Shown: positions 1-6,059 of the stretch, one piece after another
Layout: every line of letters begins with the position of its first letter
How positions within the stretch are numbered: the first letter of the stretch is position 1
Source: Planctomycetaceae bacterium
GTDB lineage: Bacteria; Planctomycetota; Planctomycetia; Planctomycetales; Planctomycetaceae
Direction of reading: 5' to 3'
Assembly: GCA_027000105.1 (NCBI GenBank)
Contig: JALTOP010000005.1
Coordinates: 1 to 8,536, forward strand
Length of the DNA: 8,536 bases
Made by a program: the position numbers and the translations under genes
Notes under the pieces: generated by a model
What the model was told of the DNA's origin: nothing
Seen by the model: only the letters and a program-made list of their open reading frames with translations
Database searches by the model: none

Positions 1-267
1 ATAGAACTGCCGAACCATGTTGACTTTACTCTGCATGGAGCGGATTGCCTTCTCGTCCCAATGTGACACTGTTCCAACGGGATGAACAAAGTTGATATAG
101 TTCCGCGGAACGATTCCCCTTTCGATGCGCGTTAATTCATCTTCGGGAGAAATGGGAGTAATGACATCCCAAGGCCCAAGAAAACGGGAGAGGGAAATCT
201 CGATACTCGTCCCGGCTGTCTTCCTGGTTTTGATGAAGATGAACTGATATTCGTGACTGATTAACAC
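1..267 (-). CDS. Sulfotransferase family protein, N-terminal part (cut by left window edge)
   Basis: The first 89 residues are visible and the rest lies beyond the left edge. Residues 9-23 read FIFIKTRKTAGTSIE, the 5'-phosphosulfate-binding loop (KTxKTAGTS) that holds PAPS in cytosolic-type sulfotransferases. It is followed by LSRFLGPWDVITPISPEDE, a stretch familiar from bacterial members of this family. The expected role is transfer of a sulfuryl group from PAPS to a hydroxyl or amine on an unknown acceptor. The GTG at 265-267 is preferred as start because an AGGGAG box sits six bases upstream and family members usually begin just before this loop. The same frame stays open to an ATG at 379-381, which would add 38 residues but has no ribosome site. 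With the GTG start, the gap to the upstream minus-strand gene is 189 bases, so co-transcription is possible but unproven. The 3'-PAP-binding motif and catalytic histidine region are not all in view, so the substrate class cannot be judged. Confidence 0.85.
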   Translation of the reverse strand, partial: MLISHEYQFIFIKTRKTAGTSIEISLSRFLGPWDVITPISPEDELTRIERGIVPRNYINFVHPVGTVSHWDEKAIRSMQSKVNMVRQFY

Positions 268-273
268 GCGATT

Positions 274-279
274 CTCCCT
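274..279 (-). promoter_or_regulatory. Ribosome binding site of the sulfotransferase gene
   Basis: On the minus strand the bases read AGGGAG, a strong Shine-Dalgarno match, followed by a six-base spacer and GTG. It decides the start of the sulfotransferase in favour of the GTG at 265-267 over the upstream in-frame ATG at 379-381. It is the best ribosome site I see in the window. Confidence 0.6.
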
Positions 280-406
280 GTCTGCACGATTTTCCCGGAA
301 ATTGGCAAGCGGATCGGAAGGATAGCCCGTTTCACGAAATCTTCCAATAGGGATTTCCGGAAGTACGCACATCACGAACATCTGCCGGCAATTCAATCTT
401 TGCCAA

Positions 407-422
407 CCGGTGAATCAACCGG
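407..422. repeat. Short inverted repeat between two minus-strand genes
   Basis: CCGGT and ACCGG flank a six-base loop (GAATCA), 35-50 bases past the stop codon of the 349-residue membrane protein gene. The stem is only five base pairs and no T-run follows on the minus strand, so it does not qualify as an intrinsic terminator. It could be a small operator or chance. Confidence 0.25.
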
Positions 423-456
423 GCGAGGTTTTTCGAGACTCCACGAAACCAACGGG

Positions 457-1506
457 TCAGGAAAAAGGGTTCCCGTCGGTCTCCCTGTTTTCAAGCTGCT
501 CCAGAAAATTTTCGGGCGGCACATTGAGATCGGGAAAATCCTTTTCGAGTTTCTGCTTGAACTTGCGATCGCCTCGTGAGTAGATCGTTGCAGCGATCAC
601 CGTGCTGATCCCAATGAATATGGCGAAGAACAAGATGTAGGGCTCCAAACCTGTACTGCTCGGAATTGATGTCTTCACAACAGATGGCTGCAGGCGAGCC
701 GCGAGGATGAGCGGCGCCTGATGCTGTCCTCCCTGCGAAGCATAGCTGTACAGTTTGAGGAAATATCCGGTCGCTTCAACATCGACAGCAACCTTTTCTC
801 CCAATGGCAAACGGGGGTCGATCTGTGTGGTGACAATTCGGATGGGGTCACTGCCGGAATCCGGCGTCAGTACCCAGGCTTCATACGCCTCTTTCACGCC
901 ATACTTATTCTTCCCGACTTGCATTTTGGTAATTCGCCTGGCCGATCCTCTAATCGTAATCAGCTTTCCTCGATACAAATCGGGATTCCTGAGTAAATTG
1001 ACGTAGAGAACGTCTGTTCGCGAATGCTTTTCCAGGAACCGATCATCCAGTCGGCTGACATGGGCGAGAACACGGTAATACGTGTCAGCTTCACTTACAC
1101 GGAGCCCCATTGCCTGATCATCGATCACTTCAAGCCATTTTGAAGGCAGATCAGCAGTGGCCGGTGATAACGGCTCGCTGGCATTTTCTGCTTCCGATTC
1201 CCGCTTGCCAACTGTTTCGGTTTCTGAAACTTCCGAAACGGCTCTCTGAGTGAGATCACTGACGTCGATTGCCCCCACGTCGACAGGCCGGTTCTTTTTG
1301 GGTGAAGAAGAGGCTGTTCTGTCTTGAACAGGAGCATTTCGGACTGTTTCATTATCGGGGGGAACAAGCCAATACCACGATTCAGGCCGGGCAGCCCAGG
1401 CGACTCCCATAACGACCAGACAAAGCAAAGCGACCATTGCCAGTAATCGCCGCTGATCCTTGCGGTTCAAATACGGTGCCAACTTGGGATCATCACCAAA
1501 ACGCAT
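457..1506 (-). CDS. Bitopic-anchored extracytoplasmic protein of unknown function (349 aa)
   Basis: I do not recognise a named family. Residues 21-39 form a hydrophobic span preceded by NRKDQRR, so the N-terminus should be cytoplasmic. Residues about 45-120 are a Ser/Glu/Pro-rich, probably disordered linker. Residues about 120-275 form a compact domain with alternating beta-like stretches (YRGKLITIRGSARRI; IRIVTTQIDPRLPLGEKVAVDVEATGYFLKLYSY) that could be an OB-like or beta-barrel fold. That fold guess is inference. Residues 288-309 are a second span, followed by the basic RGDRKFKQK, which puts a 40-residue acidic tail back in the cytoplasm. The predicted topology is therefore in-out-in, with the central domain in the periplasm. 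No catalytic motif, cysteine pair or lipobox is visible. The ATG at 1504-1506 has no clear Shine-Dalgarno; the next in-frame Met lies inside the first span, so this start fits best. The gene is divergent from the RND exporter and upstream of the sulfotransferase. It may serve the envelope, but its role is unknown. Confidence 0.85.
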   Translation of the reverse strand: MRFGDDPKLAPYLNRKDQRRLLAMVALLCLVVMGVAWAARPESWYWLVPPDNETVRNAPVQDRTASSSPKKNRPVDVGAIDVSDLTQRAVSEVSETETVGKRESEAENASEPLSPATADLPSKWLEVIDDQAMGLRVSEADTYYRVLAHVSRLDDRFLEKHSRTDVLYVNLLRNPDLYRGKLITIRGSARRITKMQVGKNKYGVKEAYEAWVLTPDSGSDPIRIVTTQIDPRLPLGEKVAVDVEATGYFLKLYSYASQGGQHQAPLILAARLQPSVVKTSIPSSTGLEPYILFFAIFIGISTVIAATIYSRGDRKFKQKLEKDFPDLNVPPENFLEQLENRETDGNPFS

Positions 1507-1622
1507 GAAATCAATCTGTCATTTCGCTGTAAACTGTAAAAAAAAAGAGAGTGGCCAACCGATTGTAAATCATTCCAGCTGTAATAGAAAACCCAAAACA
1601 GAAACCCGCTGCATTAGCAACA

Positions 1623-1916
1623 TTAACAAAACATAGCAAATACTGAAAGAACCGCCAAAGTAAGCTGGCTGAGGATACCGTCCGAGACTTTCGTTTCACA
1701 TTGTAACGAATAATCAAGTTCGATGAATTCTATCTGTTGGTTGAATAAATTGAGTAAATCCTGAATGAGTGGACGCCTCGCGAGTGCAAAGCTGGAATTG
1801 TCGATTTGTCTTGAGATCATCTCCCGGACATTCTCGATAGACAAACTGAGGGTATGGAACAGGGAATGTTCTACGGGTTCTGACAGGAACGGGAGATGGT
1901 TCCTGCGGCAAGTCAT
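1623..1916 (-). CDS. Doubtful small ORF, 97 aa, no recognised family
   Basis: This frame lies wholly in the gap upstream of the 349-residue membrane protein gene and overlaps no confident gene. The predicted product has a mixed helical-looking middle (ENVREMISRQIDN; RPLIQDLLNLFNQQIEFIELD) and a hydrophobic C-terminus (LTLAVLSVFAMFC). Against it: no Shine-Dalgarno before the ATG, no recognisable domain, and a stretch that spans both the AT-rich and GC-richer halves of the gap. It would leave only 116 bases before the next gene in the same direction. I record it because it is the longest non-overlapping frame in the gap, but chance is the better explanation. Confidence 0.15.
   Translation of the reverse strand: MTCRRNHLPFLSEPVEHSLFHTLSLSIENVREMISRQIDNSSFALARRPLIQDLLNLFNQQIEFIELDYSLQCETKVSDGILSQLTLAVLSVFAMFC
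1857..1905 (+). repeat. GAAC/GTTC inverted-repeat cluster in the leader of the RND exporter gene
   Basis: A perfect seven-base inverted repeat, CAGGAAC (1884-1890) and GTTCCTG (1899-1905), encloses an eight-base loop. Just upstream GAACA (1857-1861) and TGTTC (1867-1871) form a second hairpin with a five-base loop. A lone GTTC (1877-1880) can pair with the GAAC at 1887-1890 or at 1857-1860, so the structures are mutually exclusive. The cluster ends about 100 bases before the exporter start. There is no T-run, so it is not an intrinsic terminator. It could be a 5'-leader RNA fold or a protein operator. Confidence 0.35.
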
Positions 1917-2004
1917 CTTGAATCAAATTGAAACAAAACAGCGAGGGATCGCAATCCACCCTGCACTTCTAACTTGGGCTTACCCCAACGACGGATGAGA
2001 TTGC

Positions 2005-4242
2005 GTGAACGATTTATTCGAAGATTTTTATCGCCAGCACAGCCCCAAGCTGTTTCTGTTGCTGCTGTTGACGCTACCGGTATTGGCCTACGTCTCATCG
2101 ACAATACCGACCAACAACGACATAGAGACGTGGTTGCCTACCGATTCTGTTTTGAAGACGGAATACGACCAGTTTCGTAAAGATTTCGGTAGCGAAGAGT
2201 GCATCCTGCTTGCCTTGAAAAACGGGGCCAATACCCCCTCCATGGTTGCCTCGCTGGCCAGGCGGATTGAAAGACATCCGGAATTCACCTGCACCTGGGA
2301 TTCACAGAAGCTGTGTGAACTGATGACGAAACTTTACGTCAGTCGGGAAACAATAGCTGAGAGAATCCTGGGAAAGACCCATTCACTTGATGGCAAGCTG
2401 CACGCCATCCAGATCCATCTTTCTGATGCTGGTACTGCGAATCGTAATTCAGCCGTTCAAGCGATATACGATGAACTGGCGTACTGCCAAATCAAAAAGG
2501 ACCAGTTCGTTCTGGCGGGCGGGCCTGTCGTTATTGCTGAACTGGATCGATTAGGTAACCAGAAAAGAAACCAGAAGTTTTTTTTCCTGACGCTGTTGAT
2601 CGGCTTCGGCCTGCTTTTATTTCTCATTCGTGACTGGCGCACCAGCCTGGCAATGATGCTGCTTACCGTCTGGTCGATCCAGATGACAACTTCCTGTGTG
2701 AAGTGGTGTGGCGGCGAAATGAATTTCATACTGGGTGCCCTTCCCGTGATGGTGATGGTGTTTACCCTGGCAATTTCCATTCACTACCTGCACTATTACG
2801 AGACATCCCGCGGCAGTAGAACACCGATCGCGAACAGCTTTTTCACTGCGTTGAAACCGTGTCTCTTTGCAACGTGTACGACGACGATCGGCCTGGCTTC
2901 CCTATGCATCAGTGATATATTACCGGTACGCCAGTTTGGCTACGGTGCATCCATTGGGTGCATCGTTTCTTTATTCAGTGGTCTCCTGATTACACCTGCA
3001 ATTGTCGTTCTGTGCCGGTTCACAGGATTTGCTGAAACGGCTTTTCTCCGTTTTCAGCACCAACTCTTTTCGCATGTCATCGATTATCGCAAATCGGCAA
3101 CAGCAATTGCTCTAACACTGGTTGTTTTAACCGCTCTTGGCTTGCCACATCTGACCTCGCGATTGGAACCACTGGAATTTCTGCCTGATTCAAATAAGGT
3201 CATCACCGATCTGGACGAAATCCAGGATCACCTGACAACAATTGATTCGATTGAAATTGTTGTCGATTTCGAGGAGGAAGATGTCCCTTTTCTCGATCGA
3301 ATTGAACAGGTACGGAAGATTGAGAAAATCGTTCAGGCCGATCCGCTTGTTCGGGACACGACCTCTGCTGCAAGCTTCTTTCCGGAAGCGGATCAGATGC
3401 CTGAAAGCCCACGGGAAATCGGCAGGATGCTGAGAACCGCCCGGGAAAAATCGAAAGATGGCGACTACGTAGCCTGGGGGCAACGCCTTTGGAGAATTTC
3501 AGCCCGTATCGAACCGGAAGCACGTCACGCACAAGGTGACCTGGTACAAAACCTTAAACAGAAACTGGCCGGGTACAACATTACCATTACCGGTCTGGCA
3601 CCGTTGATCAATCAGGCCCAGCAACAAATCTTCAATGGCTTCTGGTCGAGTTTTGGGACCGCATTTTTGATCATTACAGTTGTGATGATTATTGCACTGC
3701 GTTCGATCCCAACAGGTCTGATCGCAATGATTCCAAACCTGACACCGCTGATGATCGTCTTCGGGGTTCTCGGATGGTGCAATATTCCACTGGATATCGG
3801 AATGATGATGACCGGCAGTATTGCGTTGGGAATTGCAGTCGATGGAACATTCCATTTTCTCGTCAAATACGAGCAGTATTACCAGAATTCCGGTGATACG
3901 GTTCGAGCTGCTGCAACAGCCCTGGAAAAAACAGGCCCCCCCATCGCAGAAGCGGCTATTATTGCCTCGGTCGGAATGCTGGCTCTCTGCTTCAGTGATT
4001 TCGGCCCGACAGCCCGCTTTGGTTTGTTGATGTCCGCATTGCTTGTAGCCGCCTTGATCGGAGACCTTGTCCTTCTGCCTTCATTGCTGGCACTTCGCCC
4101 TCAAAAAGGGACTCGATATGTCGATTCTGAAGAACATACAGAACCCGACCAACCTATAACGATCAAGTTACCTCACTACGCCCGTAGCAATCCAATGCCG
4201 ATTTCAGACAAACGAGAAAAAATTGAATCAGCCTACAACTGA
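2005..4242 (+). CDS. RND superfamily transporter, MMPL/HAE3-like (12 TM, putative lipid exporter)
   Basis: The 745-residue product has the duplicated RND plan. TM1 (about 14-33) leads to a first periplasmic loop (35-190), then a six-span block (about 191-381) and a second periplasmic loop (382-545). Five more spans follow (about 549-697), and a polar cytoplasmic tail (698-745). TM10 carries GIAVDGTFHFLVKYE (609-623), the form of the proton-relay motif usual in HAE3/MMPL proteins (GIAVDxTxHFL), with Asp613. The matching position in the first half, AISIHYLHYYE (256-266), has His but no Asp. Members of this branch move lipids, hopanoids or other hydrophobic molecules using the proton gradient; the substrate here is unknown. 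A stop codon at 1996-1998 closes the frame just upstream, and the next Met lies beyond TM1, so the GTG at 2005-2007 is the only sensible start; its ribosome site is weak (CGGA, nine bases away). A run of eight T at 2578-2585 encodes consecutive Phe. No periplasmic adaptor or outer-membrane channel gene lies beside it, as is usual for MMPL-type exporters. Confidence 0.92.
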   Translation: MNDLFEDFYRQHSPKLFLLLLLTLPVLAYVSSTIPTNNDIETWLPTDSVLKTEYDQFRKDFGSEECILLALKNGANTPSMVASLARRIERHPEFTCTWDSQKLCELMTKLYVSRETIAERILGKTHSLDGKLHAIQIHLSDAGTANRNSAVQAIYDELAYCQIKKDQFVLAGGPVVIAELDRLGNQKRNQKFFFLTLLIGFGLLLFLIRDWRTSLAMMLLTVWSIQMTTSCVKWCGGEMNFILGALPVMVMVFTLAISIHYLHYYETSRGSRTPIANSFFTALKPCLFATCTTTIGLASLCISDILPVRQFGYGASIGCIVSLFSGLLITPAIVVLCRFTGFAETAFLRFQHQLFSHVIDYRKSATAIALTLVVLTALGLPHLTSRLEPLEFLPDSNKVITDLDEIQDHLTTIDSIEIVVDFEEEDVPFLDRIEQVRKIEKIVQADPLVRDTTSAASFFPEADQMPESPREIGRMLRTAREKSKDGDYVAWGQRLWRISARIEPEARHAQGDLVQNLKQKLAGYNITITGLAPLINQAQQQIFNGFWSSFGTAFLIITVVMIIALRSIPTGLIAMIPNLTPLMIVFGVLGWCNIPLDIGMMMTGSIALGIAVDGTFHFLVKYEQYYQNSGDTVRAAATALEKTGPPIAEAAIIASVGMLALCFSDFGPTARFGLLMSALLVAALIGDLVLLPSLLALRPQKGTRYVDSEEHTEPDQPITIKLPHYARSNPMPISDKREKIESAYN

Positions 4243-4751
4243 CCGACAGAGACACGTTCCAATAGAACCCTTTTTACAAAAAGCGAATAAAAATTCTGGG
4301 AAATAACTCCCGGATAATTCTCTAAGTATCGAATAACCTTACACATAAAGATATCGACATACCCCTCCCCGTATAATGCGAAGCACGCTGTAGGAGCATA
4401 CCGTGAATCACGCGAAGTTATTGGGCCCCGAAAAAACTGGATGGTTGGATAGAGTAAGCAAGGCAATCGAGCCGAACCCGGATTGATTTCGAAGTGATTT
4501 CCAAGGAAGTGCAGAAATGAATCACAATGAGCCATAAAAAATTGGGCCTCGAAAATATAGTCTAAAGCATTCAAATATACACCAGATCAGACAAGGAATT
4601 TACTGTTGGCTTATTGACTTTAGCGATTCAACCTGTCACTCTGTTGCATTGTGTTACGTGCATCGCTTGCGTAGGTTACATTTAGTTTCTTCTTGTTTTT
4701 CACAGATGTTCGAGCATTTTTGATTTTGGAAGCGGACATAACAACATCGAA
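4243..4751. other. AT-rich intergenic region (509 bases) without a convincing gene
   Basis: This gap lies between two plus-strand genes. It holds a weak hairpin at 4295-4314, an isolated perfect TATAAT at 4372-4377 that lacks a properly spaced -35 (TCGACA at 4354-4359 is only 12 bases upstream), and a TTGACT at 4614-4619 without a matching -10. A 113-codon frame exists on the minus strand (4233-4574) but has no ribosome site and no recognisable domain, and it overlaps the exporter's last codons. The reductase promoter is presumably here but I cannot fix it. No RNA gene was recognised. Confidence 0.6.
4295..4314 (+). other. Weak hairpin downstream of the RND exporter gene
   Basis: TCTGGGA (4295-4301) pairs with TCCCGGA (4308-4314), seven pairs with one G-U, around a six-base loop, starting 53 bases after the exporter stop codon. 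No T-run follows on the plus strand, so a rho-independent terminator cannot be claimed. On the minus strand a T-rich stretch does follow, but there the G-U pair becomes a mismatch and no minus-strand gene needs terminating. Confidence 0.25.
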
Positions 4752-4765
4752 GTGATGTCCGGGAT

Positions 4766-4770
4766 AGGGA
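4766..4770 (+). promoter_or_regulatory. Probable ribosome binding site of the SDR reductase gene
   Basis: AGGGA lies eight bases before the ATG at 4779. It favours that start over the GTG at 4752 and the ATG at 4755, which have no good site at a proper distance. A further ATG at 4788 is 17 bases from the box and less likely. Confidence 0.5.
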
Positions 4771-4778
4771 ACGTACGG

Positions 4779-5957
4779 ATGATTTCAATGCAGATATCAG
4801 AACCGAAACACTATTTGCTGACAGGTGCTACCGGCTTGCTGGGACGGTACCTGATGAAAGACCTCACTTTGGCAGGTATTCCGCTAGCCGTGCACGTTCG
4901 TCCGAACCGACGCTTCTCCGCTCAAGAGCGAATCGAAGCGATTTTCAGTTACTGGGACCAGCAACTTGGCAAAGCTCTGCCCAGACCGAAAGTTCTGTGC
5001 GGCCAGTTGAGTGAAGATTCGTTGGGAATGGTACCTCAGGACATCAGTTGGGCGGCTGAAAATTGCTGTGGAGTTATCCACAACGCCGCATCCTTGTCCT
5101 TCGTCAGTACGGGCAGGGACAGTGAACCGTACGTCTCCAATGTGAAGGGAACCGGGAACGTCCTGCAGTTTTGCCAAGAAGCGGGGATTTACGATTTTCA
5201 TCATGTCTCCACGGCTTATGTTTGCGGACTTCGATCAGGAGTTGTGTTGGAATCGGAATTGGATGAAGGGCAGGAGTTCAGCAATCCTTATGAAGAAAGT
5301 AAAGTGGAAGCGGAACAGATGACGCGAGAGGCGAACTTCATCAAGTCGCACACTGTTTACCGCCCCAGTATTATCATCGGGGATTCGAAAACCGGCTTTA
5401 CCAATACTTTCCACGGGTTTTATGCGGCGGTTCAGTTAGTTAATACCATGTGCAATCATTCCACCAAGGGAAGACAACCTACCGGACATCTGGATCTCTA
5501 CCCGGGCCGTGTGACACTGAATGGCTCTGAAGTGAAAAACCTGGTTCCCGTTGACTGGGTCTCATCGGTCATGTCGCACATCATTTCACATCCTGAGCAT
5601 CACGGGAAAACATATCATCTGACACCAAGAAACCCGGTTCGGGTACGGACTCTGCATGCTGTCCTGCAGGCTTCGTCCAAAATGTATGGCACACAGCTAT
5701 ACGGCAATGAAAACCCGATTAAGGATCCGACAGAAGTAGAGCAGTTCTTTTACGAACATATCCGCGTTTACGATTCGTACTGGAGAAATGATCCGACTTT
5801 CGATTCGACCAATACGCGTCAGGCTGCCCCTCACCTGCCCTGTCCGCATATCGATTACAAGAAACTCCTTTTCCTGGCTCGACACGCTATCGAAATGAAC
5901 TTTTCCTGGCGGGACAAGCTGGTCAAAAGGGATACGAGTTCGCTCGTACCCCATTAA
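4779..5957 (+). CDS. Extended SDR, thioester / fatty acyl reductase-like NAD(P)-binding protein
   Basis: The 392-residue product is an extended short-chain dehydrogenase of the type in carboxylic/thioester reductases and male-sterility-type fatty acyl reductases (NAD_binding_4). LLTGATGLLGRYL (13-25) is the Rossmann glycine motif with Gly16, Gly19 and Gly22. VHVRPNRR (38-45) after the second strand has Arg and no Asp, which suggests NADPH. VIHNAASLSF (99-108) and NVKGTGNVLQF (121-131) are family blocks. HVSTAYVCG (142-150) supplies the active Ser/Thr, and NPYEESK supplies Tyr171 and Lys175; YRPSIIIGD follows at 194-202. These enzymes reduce an acyl-CoA or acyl-ACP thioester to aldehyde or alcohol, but some relatives act on other carbonyls, so the substrate is open. 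There is no adenylation or carrier domain. The last 70 or so residues, around HIRVYDSYW and the PHLPCPHIDYKK stretch, are a C-terminal region I cannot name. The frame is open upstream to a GTG at 4752 and ends in tandem TAA TGA stops. It lies 536 bases after the exporter gene and convergent with hrpA. Confidence 0.87.
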   Translation: MISMQISEPKHYLLTGATGLLGRYLMKDLTLAGIPLAVHVRPNRRFSAQERIEAIFSYWDQQLGKALPRPKVLCGQLSEDSLGMVPQDISWAAENCCGVIHNAASLSFVSTGRDSEPYVSNVKGTGNVLQFCQEAGIYDFHHVSTAYVCGLRSGVVLESELDEGQEFSNPYEESKVEAEQMTREANFIKSHTVYRPSIIIGDSKTGFTNTFHGFYAAVQLVNTMCNHSTKGRQPTGHLDLYPGRVTLNGSEVKNLVPVDWVSSVMSHIISHPEHHGKTYHLTPRNPVRVRTLHAVLQASSKMYGTQLYGNENPIKDPTEVEQFFYEHIRVYDSYWRNDPTFDSTNTRQAAPHLPCPHIDYKKLLFLARHAIEMNFSWRDKLVKRDTSSLVPH

Positions 5958-6059
5958 TGACGTCGCTATGTCGTATATGCCTCGTTTGAATATCGCTTAC
6001 GCCTTGTCCAATAATCTCTCTTGGTTGTACCAGGACGATCGCGTGGGGCTTGTTGATTA

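Larger units (their letters stand above)
1507..2004. other. Divergent intergenic region (498 bases)
   Basis: This gap separates the minus-strand membrane protein gene from the plus-strand RND exporter and must hold promoters for both. The part next to the minus-strand gene (about 1507-1740) is AT-rich and carries a tandem CTGTAAA pair at 1527-1540 running into nine A residues (1538-1546). The part next to the exporter is richer in G+C and holds GAAC/GTTC inverted repeats at 1857-1905. I found no -35/-10 pair good enough to call on either strand. Short open frames exist, described separately or rejected. No RNA gene was recognised. Confidence 0.6.

Noticed and set aside
1857..1871. GAAC-N-GTTC palindrome as a Gram-positive type LexA box
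   Set aside because: The spacing is seven bases between GAAC and GTTC instead of four and the flanking bases do not match, so SOS control cannot be claimed.
1714..1959. 81-codon minus-strand frame in the divergent gap
   Set aside because: It overlaps other equally weak frames on both strands, has no ribosome site and looks like random composition.
4354..4377. TCGACA and TATAAT as a sigma-70 promoter
   Set aside because: The spacer is 12 bases, far short of the usual 16-18, so the two cannot act as a standard promoter pair.
4233..4574. 113-codon minus-strand frame in the gap after the exporter gene
   Set aside because: No ribosome site, no recognisable domain, a Phe/Tyr/Cys-rich product, and overlap with the exporter's last codons. 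A chance frame in AT-rich DNA is the simpler reading.
6019..6035. Stem between the convergent SDR and hrpA genes as a bidirectional terminator
   Set aside because: The stem is seven pairs with a G-U and a three-base loop, and no T-run follows on either strand.
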